Assembly (NCBI RefSeq): GCF_900182925.1
Contig: NZ_LT900024.1
Location: forward strand, 868,001-932,000
Source: Psychrobacter sp. LV10R520-6
GTDB lineage: Bacteria > Pseudomonadota > Gammaproteobacteria > Pseudomonadales > Moraxellaceae
DNA: 64,000 bases
Reading direction: 5' to 3'
The notes under the pieces were generated by a model that did not search any database, was not told the DNA's origin, and saw nothing but the letters and a program-made list of their open reading frames with translations. The translations under genes and the position numbers were made by a program. Each line of letters begins with the position of its first letter. Within the stretch, counting starts at the first letter, position 1. Shown piece by piece: positions 1-9,118 of this stretch.

Positions 1-136
1 GTACCCAGTTGTCTAAAGTGGAGATGCCAATCCCTAGCGACTCTGCCACTTCTGCAACCTTGCGCTTGTGATCAATCACTAAGCTGATGGCTTCTAATTT
101 GAATTCTCGGGTGTATTCTCTGCGTTTGGTAGTCAT
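1..136 (-). CDS. IS3-family transposase OrfA, N-terminal part
   Basis: This partial frame starts at the ATG whose complement is at 134-136 and runs off the left edge. The 45 visible residues begin MTTKRREYTREFKLEAISL and continue with a helix-turn-helix (VAEVAESLGIGISTLDNWV). This is the typical start of IS3/IS911 OrfA (HTH_Tnp_1 family), which binds the IS ends and is joined to OrfB by programmed frameshifting in intact elements. It marks the edge of the defence island as IS-associated. Confidence 0.7.
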   Translation of the reverse strand, partial: MTTKRREYTREFKLEAISLVIDHKRKVAEVAESLGIGISTLDNWV

Positions 137-200
137 ACTAATGTCCTCTTTGAGTTAGTATAACCTCTTAAACACTGTCCAATTTTATTATGCCACTACA
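1..200 (-). mobile_element. End of an IS3-family insertion sequence
   Basis: The window opens inside an insertion sequence. Its terminal sequence, read on the minus strand, begins TGTAGTGGCATAATAAAA at position 200 and leads into a transposase orfA at 136. Terminal TG and a short gap before orfA are usual for IS3-family ends. The rest of the element lies outside the window, so completeness cannot be judged. Confidence 0.6.
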
Positions 201-341
201 TAGGGTACTTGCACTGATGTCATTGTAATTCCTTTTATCGGTCGTTTTTATGTTGTTGGCTTAGAGATTCCTAGAGATATCCTTGAAATGATGCACAGCG
301 TACTGTACATCATTGTTAATGTTCACTACGACAATAAAAAC

Positions 342-1439
342 CTATAACTGGCTACGCACTTCAGTTTCAAACTCGTTTATTAAAGTCAGTTTATGTATTA
401 AGCCTTCAAGCGCTATCGTTTTGTCAAATTTTTCAAACGGTGCTTTATAACCTAAGGTAGTATCATTTTTACCTGTCTTCCATTGTTTAGTGCTATATCT
501 CTTTAGGTGTTGATTGGCTTTATTTGCCAAGTCTTGGTGCCCTATATCAGTCACATAGTAGTTTATACAAAATGACTCGCCTGCACGTGCGTCTAAATAT
601 AGAGCGACAAATGAATTGGACTGCCATTTTTTGAAAGCAAAACGTAGAGCAGGGTACCTATTCCAAGTGCTTAATTTAATATCTATTTTTTCATTGGGGA
701 AAATATTACTTAATTCTTGCAAGAGCTCTGAATGAAAAGCTTTAATGGTTTTGTCTTTTAATCGCTCAGCTTGATGTATTTCTCTTAAGTTTTCCAAAAT
801 GTAATCTGTAGTCTCAGGAGAAATGGTTGAACCAGACATAATACCTTCCAAATGTAATATAAATTCACGAAGCAAGACTAACCATTTATTGAGTGGCTGA
901 TTAATAAAGGCCTGTGCTAATTTTTCTCTGACGCTATCCAGTAATGCAGGGTAGCTTAAACCGAGCCAGCCTGTAGGTGCATTACCCTTAGGCGATAGCA
1001 CCACAAAAATAGGGTGTTTGTCTTGGTATTGTTCTTCTCTATGAATATGCTGTTGATAGCTTTTAAACGGGTTGTTTAGTTTATGAAAAACCTTATTTTC
1101 GATTACCATGACCCAGTCATTTCCTTCTAACAGGATATCGATATATTTGTTATCCTCAGTAAAGACTTCGCGCTCAGGCTCAGTGATGATAGAGAAATCG
1201 CTGAAGTCAAAATCGGCTGACTCTGGATTAGAAACAGTGAGAGCATCAAATAATGCTTCCGTCATCAAGTTACCTAAGCCATGATCACCTTCACTGTCAC
1301 AGAAAAAGGCTAGCACATCAGAGGTTGGGTTTTCGTAGTAACCACGGCTACCAATGCCGAATATCGTCAGCTCAGGTGTTTCTGGGGTGGGTAAGCTCTT
1401 GATATGCTCTATTAATTGTTTTAACTGAATAATATTCAT
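342..1439 (-). CDS. PD-(D/E)XK nuclease superfamily protein
   Basis: This 365-residue protein resembles the PDDEXK_4 group (PF14281-like), often found in defence islands. A conserved N-terminal segment (SRGYYENPTSDVLAFFCD, about 31-48) is followed by a nuclease core: D101 in YIDILLEG, then E114-N-K116 in MVIENKV. This is the spaced D...ExK catalytic pattern of restriction-like nucleases. It lies downstream of the methylase-helicase-GIY-YIG genes on the same strand, but a gap of about 274 bp separates it, so co-transcription is uncertain. A nuclease role is inferred from the motif; the target (DNA or RNA, phage or self) cannot be told from sequence. Confidence 0.65.
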   Translation of the reverse strand: MNIIQLKQLIEHIKSLPTPETPELTIFGIGSRGYYENPTSDVLAFFCDSEGDHGLGNLMTEALFDALTVSNPESADFDFSDFSIITEPEREVFTEDNKYIDILLEGNDWVMVIENKVFHKLNNPFKSYQQHIHREEQYQDKHPIFVVLSPKGNAPTGWLGLSYPALLDSVREKLAQAFINQPLNKWLVLLREFILHLEGIMSGSTISPETTDYILENLREIHQAERLKDKTIKAFHSELLQELSNIFPNEKIDIKLSTWNRYPALRFAFKKWQSNSFVALYLDARAGESFCINYYVTDIGHQDLANKANQHLKRYSTKQWKTGKNDTTLGYKAPFEKFDKTIALEGLIHKLTLINEFETEVRSQL

Positions 1440-1713
1440 TAATTAATTCACCTTAATTCGTTTCTTACCTGTTAATAATTGCTGCGTAATAAAACCCCGA
1501 CATTCACAAAGCCACCTGGCAAATCTTACTATTAGCAATTTGTAGTGCTAGCTTTATATAAACAGGCTTAGATAAATTATCAATATAGTGTGTTCATATT
1601 TTGGCTGATAATCAGTATATCTATAAATGCTATTTATAGACCCGTAGTATTATAGGTAATCACATCTAATAATTTTTAAATATATGGATATAAGTTAATT
1701 CTGCAAAAGCTCA

Positions 1714-3057
1714 TTATTTCAAAACCACCTTGCCAGCCACACCATCCATTCGATAGTTTTTAATATCCCCTGCGATAACCAGGTTAATTGCCTTTTCGAT
1801 CTCATCAAGGGGAACGTTGAACCACTCTGTCGCCTTGTAGATATTATCATCACCTGCTTTTGAGGATACTTTGATCCTCTGATCATAGAAGAAAGCATGC
1901 AATACACTCTCAACGCTGCGGGCATTTGCATCATAAACTTGCCACTCAGCAATAATATCTACTGGTTGTTGCAGGAATGCTGTATCTCTAATCGAGTGCT
2001 TGGTTCTTGCTTCACCTGTAAGGGTTGAAAAACCAATTTTATGCAGCTGTTTATAGTGCTTTAAGTTGCTTGGCGTTTCAGTTAGCTTGGCGACATAAAT
2101 CACACCAGTAAGTTGCCGATCGTCTCCAAAGTTTTTGGCTAGCTCATCATCCATCCAGTCAGGATCAGTAACTAATAGCTGATAGCTGTTTTCATATTTA
2201 TATTGGGCGGTAGCTAAAGAGCGAATGAGCATGTTAGATTCAGTGCCGTTAGCAAATACTAAGCGTAAGCGCTTTTGGTTACGCTCATTCTTTCGATTCT
2301 CTGCTTGATATATGTCCGCTACATAACACAAAATCCCGTTTAAAACGAAGACACTGCCGATGTTGATATCTTTCACTGATGAGAAATTACTTTTAGTAAA
2401 AGCACCCGTTTGAATAGCCTTATATATACGCTCGAATGTTGCTTCAAACTTATAAAAGTCCTTACATTCAAACCGGCTTGCTATATCTTCGTCATTATAT
2501 TGATCGTAGCTGGCACGTGCAGTGTTTTGACTGTCATTGACTAAAATTTCAGAATGAATGTTGTCAAAAAGCCCTAGGTCATCGCTATTAAAGATATCGT
2601 CTAAACTATTAATAGAAGATGGTTCGCTAACTGTCTCTATTACTGGCTCATCTTCTTCAATACTAGTTTTACTTTCAGCAATATTATTTTCATTGCTCAT
2701 ACTTTTATCTGAGGCTGTAGGCTCTTCAGGTAGGGTAGAGGTATTACTTTGAGTGGCTAGCAATTCATGTTTATCTATGGAGAGTAATTCTTGGGATTTT
2801 GAGCTGTTAGTTTGTATTGTGGTTAAAAGGCGGGCGAGTATTTTTTCATTAATCTCGCCAGCACTATCACTAGGGCAGCGTCCATTTTTATCGATAAAAG
2901 TATTTATGTCGTTAAACTGCTGTGTTAAAACGGTGTTATTGGCCGAGCCTTTAGTAACGGGCTTTATATCATCTAATAGACCGGTACTGTCATTAGAGAA
3001 AATATCTTCTAGCGTTTTGTACTCACGACTTTGATAGATCTCATCAAGTTTAATCAT
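1714..3057 (-). CDS. GIY-YIG / T5orf172-type nuclease protein
   Basis: The frame stays open to 3132, but the ATG at 3055-3057 (MIKLDEIYQS) is preferred. It overlaps the stop of the helicase gene by only 8 bp, as expected for translational coupling, and gives 447 residues. The first 200 residues are acidic and serine-rich, probably disordered. A GIY-YIG/T5orf172 domain starts near residue 318: VIYVAKL (GIY-like strand), HKIGFS (YIG-like strand), an arginine just after, and a conserved glutamate in VESVLHAFF. Families with this domain cut DNA. It is the third gene of a methylase-helicase-nuclease operon and the likely nuclease of that module. Domain assignment is fairly sure, its role in restriction is inferred. 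Confidence 0.65.
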   Translation of the reverse strand: MIKLDEIYQSREYKTLEDIFSNDSTGLLDDIKPVTKGSANNTVLTQQFNDINTFIDKNGRCPSDSAGEINEKILARLLTTIQTNSSKSQELLSIDKHELLATQSNTSTLPEEPTASDKSMSNENNIAESKTSIEEDEPVIETVSEPSSINSLDDIFNSDDLGLFDNIHSEILVNDSQNTARASYDQYNDEDIASRFECKDFYKFEATFERIYKAIQTGAFTKSNFSSVKDINIGSVFVLNGILCYVADIYQAENRKNERNQKRLRLVFANGTESNMLIRSLATAQYKYENSYQLLVTDPDWMDDELAKNFGDDRQLTGVIYVAKLTETPSNLKHYKQLHKIGFSTLTGEARTKHSIRDTAFLQQPVDIIAEWQVYDANARSVESVLHAFFYDQRIKVSSKAGDDNIYKATEWFNVPLDEIEKAINLVIAGDIKNYRMDGVAGKVVLK

Positions 3058-5254
3058 GATTGTTGGCTTCTCGCTTGGCTTTTTGGTTTCTGACATAGGA
3101 GATAACTTCAGCCATACGTCGTTCGATAGCATCGTCTGAGCTTCTATTAGGCTGACGATCTTTGTTCTTCATAAACGCAACTATTTTTGGCCACATCAGT
3201 ACGGCTTCGGCCTCAGTTACGGTAGAACGGCTGGCATGCACGACATCATTGATCGTTTGTAGTACTTCTTTATCGACTGTCCTAGACAGGACTTCATAAG
3301 CATCATGAAATGGGTTAACCGATTTAACTAGATCAATGGGAAGGTTGTTTACATTAACGAACTTACTGCCAACCTTCACAAAGCCGTTGCTAGGGTTAGA
3401 GTCATTGCTACTGCTTGATTTGGTTTTAGGGTTATAGATTTTTGCGTCAGCTGGTAAATGGCGCTCTTTAATAATATCGTTTTCATTGAGCTGCTTTTTC
3501 CGTTCTGCGTTTAGAGTAGTGATATCTACATACTCCTCATGGCCTTGCTTAATGAAAAATCGTTCATTTTCGATGACAGCATCATCAGGAATATCCTCAC
3601 CTTCAACCACGCCGCCTTGGCGGTTGATGGCCATATATTGCATAACACCTTCTTGTACTTGTCGCACTTCACTATTATCTAGCGCTGGGTATTTACTACG
3701 AATAATACTTGGAATAACGGCGTCTGAAACGGCTTCAGTTTCTACGTTATTGGTTTCAGCGGCGATATACTTTTTAATACTATCTGTATTTTGGCATAGT
3801 TGAGCCAATATCTCGTCACGGTCTTGGTTGAGTATCTTCATGACTCGATCAGAAGGGGGATTTACTGTGTCATCAATGATGACGGTACCTGCCGGCAAGT
3901 CTAATGTACCTAATATATCTAGCTCACTACGACGTTTAAAGTTGATATTAGGTTTGAGCACCTGCTCCATAAGCAGCGATAGAGTAATGGCTTTTAATAA
4001 GTCATTGACAGAGCTTGTCACTTCGGACTTATCAGCTTCTGGCTCAGCAATTAAGTTAGTAAATTGAGCATGGTGTTTGCCTTCACTATCCCGTGTTGAA
4101 CGTCCAATAATCTGTACAACCTCGGTAAGAGAGCCGCGATAGCCAATGGTTAATACGTGCTCACAGTATTCCCAGTCAAAGCCTTCTTTAGCCATCCCAA
4201 GGGCAACGATGATATCCATATCATCATACGAATTAATATTAGATAAGTAAGCCTGTGTATTAACGCGTATGGCATCATCAGTAACTAAGTCAGCAAGTAG
4301 TAAGTGTCTGCCATCGTGTGTGCGTACTGTGATTACGCCAGTATTGTCATCACGAGATTCGACCTCACCGATAATATCTATGATGCGGCCAACGGTTTCG
4401 TATTTATCAGTTTCTGCAGTCAGGCTATTGACGTTAGGGATGTGAATGAGGGTTTTTTTGGTAGTATCTAAGCACTCATTTAAGGCATCAAAGAATGATT
4501 TTTTATAGAAGTGATAACCTAATCCTAATGACTTTAGGTGTTCATAACCATTCAGCTGTTCGTAATAGGTGTAAGTAACTTTATCGAACCTTTCTTCGTC
4601 GCTATCTGACAAAATCGGTACTGAGTCGCCACGGAAATAGGAACCAGTCATTGCCACGATATGAGCACTAGTCTGCGTCATAATGCCATCTAGTATCGCA
4701 CCCAATCGGTTGGACTCATCTGCTGACACGTGATGGAATTCATCAATACCAATAAGTATGTCGTTAAATAGCTCAATATTACCGCCATCCTCGATAACCT
4801 TATCAAAGCCATATCGAAAGCTGTGATGTGTGCAAACTAAGACTTGGGGTAGTGAGCTGTGGTCTACATCTTGATTTACAAACTCCGAGAAGATAGCGGT
4901 TTTGCGGATATCACTTTGAGCTAGGTTTAAGCATAAGTTATAGCGATCTGCTACCTCCCAGTCTGCAAAGAAACCAAAATCACTAAGTGGTGTTGATTTA
5001 AAGGATTTACCAATACTCATCTCTGGTACGGCAATGATGACCTTTTTAGCACCTTGATTGATAAGCTTGTCTAAGGCCAAAAACATCATGGCGCGTGATT
5101 TACCAGATGCTGGCGGGGATTTAATCAGCAAGTACTGGCTATTACGTTTCTCGAACGCACGTGCCTGCATTTCCCGCATACCCATTGAATTATGTTTCTT
5201 GCTTTGACCAGTTCGGGCGTAAGTCTGATTTAGGATATTAACGGGCTGAGACAT
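3050..5254 (-). CDS. SF2 DEAD/DEAH-like helicase of a restriction-type module
   Basis: This 734-residue protein has the superfamily 2 helicase motifs in order. A Walker A variant (SPPASGKSRA) lies near residue 46, a Walker B of DEFHH form (IGIDEFHHVSADES) near 170, motif III-like MTGSYFRGDS near 203, and a C-terminal RecA lobe with AKEGFDWEYCEHVLTIGYRG and QIIGRSTRD near 385. This is the layout of ResIII-type restriction translocases. The C-terminal 250 residues are not recognised. It begins 48 bp after the methyltransferase stop and overlaps the GIY-YIG gene, so the three genes form one operon. ATP-driven translocation feeding the downstream nuclease is inferred from the organisation. Confidence 0.75.
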   Translation of the reverse strand: MSQPVNILNQTYARTGQSKKHNSMGMREMQARAFEKRNSQYLLIKSPPASGKSRAMMFLALDKLINQGAKKVIIAVPEMSIGKSFKSTPLSDFGFFADWEVADRYNLCLNLAQSDIRKTAIFSEFVNQDVDHSSLPQVLVCTHHSFRYGFDKVIEDGGNIELFNDILIGIDEFHHVSADESNRLGAILDGIMTQTSAHIVAMTGSYFRGDSVPILSDSDEERFDKVTYTYYEQLNGYEHLKSLGLGYHFYKKSFFDALNECLDTTKKTLIHIPNVNSLTAETDKYETVGRIIDIIGEVESRDDNTGVITVRTHDGRHLLLADLVTDDAIRVNTQAYLSNINSYDDMDIIVALGMAKEGFDWEYCEHVLTIGYRGSLTEVVQIIGRSTRDSEGKHHAQFTNLIAEPEADKSEVTSSVNDLLKAITLSLLMEQVLKPNINFKRRSELDILGTLDLPAGTVIIDDTVNPPSDRVMKILNQDRDEILAQLCQNTDSIKKYIAAETNNVETEAVSDAVIPSIIRSKYPALDNSEVRQVQEGVMQYMAINRQGGVVEGEDIPDDAVIENERFFIKQGHEEYVDITTLNAERKKQLNENDIIKERHLPADAKIYNPKTKSSSSNDSNPSNGFVKVGSKFVNVNNLPIDLVKSVNPFHDAYEVLSRTVDKEVLQTINDVVHASRSTVTEAEAVLMWPKIVAFMKNKDRQPNRSSDDAIERRMAEVISYVRNQKAKREANNHD

Positions 5255-5302
5255 ACAGCTTTTTACTCCAAAATGTATAAAATCTGCGGTATTGTTTTAA
5301 AG

Positions 5303-8083
5303 TTATTTAGCTTTCTTTTTAACCTTGCTCTGCTTTTCTGCTTCGATAAGCTGCTCATAGCGCGCCAGCAAATGCGCCAAACGCTCTTCAGTATTCGCAA
5401 AGCCTTGCGGGCGATACAGCTTGTCTACTGCCTCATCGAGAGTACTATGCGCTTGTTTTAAGTCTTCAGGCATCTTATCTGGATCGTATAGCTCCGCTAA
5501 AGTCATGCCCGCATTACTGGCTCGAGCTAATAGGATTTCTTCCGCTAGATTTTCAATATTCTCTTTCTGTTCGTTAGTGGCATCAGGGAAAGGGAAGGTG
5601 TTGTATACGATTGTTCCTGAATAGCGGTAACGACTTTCTAATCGACCAGCCACTAATCGCATCCAGTCGTTATGGATAAGTGAGGTTAAAATTGCAAAAT
5701 CGTATATTGTTCCATTGGGAATGATATTGACGAGGTTCGTAGCTATAACTTCATGACTATAAAAACCTATTGGCACATATTGACGGCGTTCAGAGGTAAC
5801 TCCAGGAACTAGAATATAGTTTCCTAATTTAGGCTGCGCTCTTTGAGCAAATAAATGGGGTGTTTTGGCAAAGTTACGAGTTGATTTAGCTTTGCTATCT
5901 AGTCTGAACACTTCTACATTAGTTACTTTTTCTTTTATAAGTGGGTAATTGTCCAAATTTGATATATAGAAATCTTCAAGCCATAAGCACCATCTTTCCT
6001 GACTATTGAGAAACTCTCTTGAGCCCAAAACTTTTTTGATAAAGTGTATTGACTGAGGTTCTTCAAGCTCAAATTTTTCTTTTTCAGATTGGTCTAAAAA
6101 TAGAAACCCACCATCTCTAGGCATACTTCCAAAAACCATTTTTTTGGAATTATTTAATGTTTCATTTCGACCACCTACGACGGTTTGATTGCCTTTAATT
6201 AGATAAGGGCTAATAGTTTTCACTATTTCGGTATGCCAAGACATATCAATTAGCTTGTAAATAGTTTTGTTAATATTTGATTTAGAAGATAGTCCGATGA
6301 TAACAACATGAACTGCTGCATTGTGTTTGGCATTATTTTTCCATGGAAAGGTTTGATAAGCAAAGCGAATACTTACTCCTAGTTCAAATATATAAGGGAA
6401 TAGCATTGCTACCTGTGCGCCTTGTGAAATAGAATTAGTCGCTACTAAAGCTAATTCAGCATTGGTATTAGTGATATATTTGGAGCCTTTCCAAAGCCAT
6501 GAAGACACATAATCTAAGGTTTTATAATTACTAAACTCTTCAAACACTTTTTCCATATCATTATTTTGACTATCGCTATGATTATTTCTTCCGCCAAACG
6601 GAGGATTGCCAATAATATAAATCTCATCATTGCCATTATTTGGACAGACCTCATTCCAGTCGATACGCAAACTATTGCCATAGACAATATGGCCACTGTC
6701 TTTAAGCGGCAGCATCGGCGTCGATGCGCCAAGCTCCTGCTCGAATAGTACATTCATTTGGTGCTCAGCTAACCAGAGTGATAAACGTGCTATTTGACTG
6801 GCAAAGTCGTCATACTCTATGCCGTATAAATTATCTAAACACACTACGCTATCAAAGCCTAAGCCTAATAGGTTGTCTTTAGAGCCTATTAAATCACGTT
6901 GTGCTTTTAATACATCAATCTCAAGTTTACGTAATTCTTTATAAGCAATAATCAAAAAGTTGCCTGATCCACACGCTGGATCAAATACTTTGATTTGGCT
7001 GATACGCTTAAGTAGGGCATCTAAGCGCTCGGCTTTATTGTTCTTATGGCGATTGTCATGACTCAGTGCTATAACTGTGTCTAGCTCTTCACGTAGTTCA
7101 TCTAAGAATAGTGGCTGTATGACCTTCATGATATTGCTAACGCTGGTGTAATGCTGTCCTAAGCTGCCACGCTGTTCAGGATCAATCACTGCTTGAAACA
7201 TTGAACCGAAAATATCTGGGTTAATCTCTGCCCAGCTCAAACGTGCACACTCTAGCAAGATACGGCGGGTCCGCGCATCAAACTCAGGAATGGCAAACTG
7301 ATATTCAAACAAGCTACCGTTCACATAGGGGAATGCACTTAGGTGAGTGGGTTTAGCATCGCGCTCTGCGCTAGAGTCAGGTAAATCGAGAACTTCAAAC
7401 AGCTCAAACAGTGTGCTATCGACGTCACTGCCATCTATATGGGTGGTTCTATCAATAACATCATGGAACTGGTTTGCTTTAAAAATACCAGTGTCTTCGG
7501 CATAAAAGCAGAATAGCAGTCGCGTTAAAAATATATTGAGAGCATGCAAGTCATCAGCAGTATTAAACTCGTTGAGCTTACGGATATGGTCAAACAAGCG
7601 TCCCATCTTTTCAGACGCTTGTACATCAGCAGGGTGCTCTGAGTACTCACGAGCACGCTCTAGGCCGGCAAGTGGCAATAGAAAGTGGTAGTTTTTATAA
7701 AGATCAGCAAAGTCGCAGTCGAGCGTCTCATCATACTTGGTGTCGTTAACTAGGACAGTCTTAAAGTCCGTCACCATTATCATACGGATTTTGTGCTGAT
7801 TAATAATCGAACTGCTTTTTAGCTCGTTTAAAGCTTTAGCAAGGTCTTGACCTGCACCTACAGGCTTGAAGTAGATACGATGTTTATTGGCAACCTCGCC
7901 AGCTTCAGGATTGGCTGCTACGTTATAACGGCCGTCATTCTTTTTGAGTGAAGTTATCGTGGATTTTGAGACATCTAGCAGCGTTAAAAAGTCATAAATG
8001 AAATCTTCTTTTTTATTTTTATCGATAACTTTAGTGGTTAATTTTTCTAAATCTTCAAAAAACTGGGTTTGGTTAAATGCCAT
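5303..8083 (-). CDS. MmeI-like DNA N6-adenine methyltransferase
   Basis: The start is taken at the ATG at 8081-8083 (MAFNQTQFFED), giving 926 residues; the frame extends 17 codons further without a convincing start. SAM motif I (FDPACGSGNFLI) is near residue 367 and catalytic motif IV (GNPPFGG) near 492, marking a gamma-class N6-adenine methylase. Domain order resembles MmeI-family type IIL enzymes: N-terminal domain, helical spacer, methylase, target-recognition region, and a C-terminal tail containing YRPQGFANTEERLAHL. In MmeI the N-terminus carries a D...ExK nuclease. Here the matching place reads RIYFKPVGAGQDLAKAL, without the E and with F before K, so nuclease activity looks lost. The helicase and GIY-YIG genes follow in the same operon and may supply restriction in trans. 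Confidence 0.8.
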   Translation of the reverse strand: MAFNQTQFFEDLEKLTTKVIDKNKKEDFIYDFLTLLDVSKSTITSLKKNDGRYNVAANPEAGEVANKHRIYFKPVGAGQDLAKALNELKSSSIINQHKIRMIMVTDFKTVLVNDTKYDETLDCDFADLYKNYHFLLPLAGLERAREYSEHPADVQASEKMGRLFDHIRKLNEFNTADDLHALNIFLTRLLFCFYAEDTGIFKANQFHDVIDRTTHIDGSDVDSTLFELFEVLDLPDSSAERDAKPTHLSAFPYVNGSLFEYQFAIPEFDARTRRILLECARLSWAEINPDIFGSMFQAVIDPEQRGSLGQHYTSVSNIMKVIQPLFLDELREELDTVIALSHDNRHKNNKAERLDALLKRISQIKVFDPACGSGNFLIIAYKELRKLEIDVLKAQRDLIGSKDNLLGLGFDSVVCLDNLYGIEYDDFASQIARLSLWLAEHQMNVLFEQELGASTPMLPLKDSGHIVYGNSLRIDWNEVCPNNGNDEIYIIGNPPFGGRNNHSDSQNNDMEKVFEEFSNYKTLDYVSSWLWKGSKYITNTNAELALVATNSISQGAQVAMLFPYIFELGVSIRFAYQTFPWKNNAKHNAAVHVVIIGLSSKSNINKTIYKLIDMSWHTEIVKTISPYLIKGNQTVVGGRNETLNNSKKMVFGSMPRDGGFLFLDQSEKEKFELEEPQSIHFIKKVLGSREFLNSQERWCLWLEDFYISNLDNYPLIKEKVTNVEVFRLDSKAKSTRNFAKTPHLFAQRAQPKLGNYILVPGVTSERRQYVPIGFYSHEVIATNLVNIIPNGTIYDFAILTSLIHNDWMRLVAGRLESRYRYSGTIVYNTFPFPDATNEQKENIENLAEEILLARASNAGMTLAELYDPDKMPEDLKQAHSTLDEAVDKLYRPQGFANTEERLAHLLARYEQLIEAEKQSKVKKKAK

Positions 8084-8242
8084 GATTGTCTCTATAGGTG
8101 ATTTACTGGTGTGAATAGGCAGGCTAATGTGCAATTATAATCACATCTTATAGTATTTAAAGTCTTAGATGTTCTAAATGAGATTTGATAGTGTCTTACC
8201 GCTTGTAATAATAAGAAAGAAGTCTATTAATGGGGATAAATA

Positions 8243-8740
8243 ATGATAGTTAGTACTAAGTTTCAAGGTGATTCGACTCGTATTGGATGGATCCAACATG
8301 ACAGCTATGGAGAAGCGTTACATATCATAATTGATTTTGCTAGTGATAAGCATCGTGAAGCTGAAACAGTGATTGATATTCGCACTGAATTGAGTGACTT
8401 ACGTGATGAGCTGAGAGTGAAAGGTTTTGATCATAGAACCTTGCAATGGCTTCATGATTCTATGGCTGCAGCTTTTCGTATGGACTATTGTCTTAACGCA
8501 GACCTGTTTACTCATGCGACGGCAAACCCTCATGCACCACCAGAAATTATTAATCTTTGGTTTGATTTTCTTAGAAAAGAGCTGGAGAGAGTTTTTACTC
8601 ATCATTTAGAGCTACCTAGATTAATTCTTACCGTTGCTAGCTATCCAAACCCTAATCCTAAGGGTTCAGATGCGGAAGACGAGATTTATGATTTAACTAG
8701 GCAGTTATATCCTAATTTGAAACATTTTCAGCTTGAATAA
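8243..8740 (+). CDS. Small protein resembling QueD/6-pyruvoyl-tetrahydropterin synthase
   Basis: This 165-residue protein lies between the restriction-like operon and Zorya and is divergent from the methylase. Its layout recalls the tunnelling-fold QueD/PTPS family: a VIDIRTELSDLRDEL segment corresponds to the family's V.DFxDLK, FDHRTLQ to the LDHxxLN motif, then a TANPHAPPEIINLWFDFL segment like NPTAENLAxWI, then LILTVASYPN like VRVxET. The zinc-binding HGH motif expected near the N-terminus is not visible, so catalysis is doubtful. A GGGGATAA-type ribosome site precedes the ATG. Similarity is by eye only; an unrelated small hypothetical is possible. Its place inside a defence island suggests an accessory immune or regulatory role. 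Confidence 0.45.
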   Translation: MIVSTKFQGDSTRIGWIQHDSYGEALHIIIDFASDKHREAETVIDIRTELSDLRDELRVKGFDHRTLQWLHDSMAAAFRMDYCLNADLFTHATANPHAPPEIINLWFDFLRKELERVFTHHLELPRLILTVASYPNPNPKGSDAEDEIYDLTRQLYPNLKHFQLE

Positions 8741-9118
8741 TAGGGATAAAACCTTCAAATTTGCTAAGCATTATTAGATTCGAATTACCTATATCTGCCA
8801 TATAAAAGGTGGCTGGATTTTACAGACATTCTTAAAGATGGTTTCTACTATTCCTCCCATCCGACATAGTTGTGAACTCTCAGAGCTATCTGTTATTTCC
8901 TAAATATTATTTGCCAATCATTTTCTAGTCATTTGTTTATGTTACTATTCTCTTTTTGTAAGTTACAGCTTGTAATTCAGGGTTTGGATTACTGTCATGG
9001 GTATTTTGACGTAAATCTTTATTGTCGAATTGAGCTGACTCTAATTTAGTTATGTTTGAATTTGATAGATTAAATTGTACAGCTTTCAATTTTTTATTTG
9101 GTGGGATAGGTGGTATTG
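8741..9118. other. Intergenic region upstream of Zorya
   Basis: This 378-bp AT-rich stretch contains no convincing gene. A short frame at 9052-9249 is a shadow of zorA. The zorA promoter should lie here, but I see no clear pair of boxes. A GGGATAGG ribosome site sits just before the chosen zorA ATG. Confidence 0.5.

Noticed and set aside
1719-1952. Short frames overlapping the GIY-YIG, helicase and methylase genes on either strand (also those at 2558, 3486, 6514)
   Set aside because: They lie fully within recognised genes in other frames and show no family motifs.
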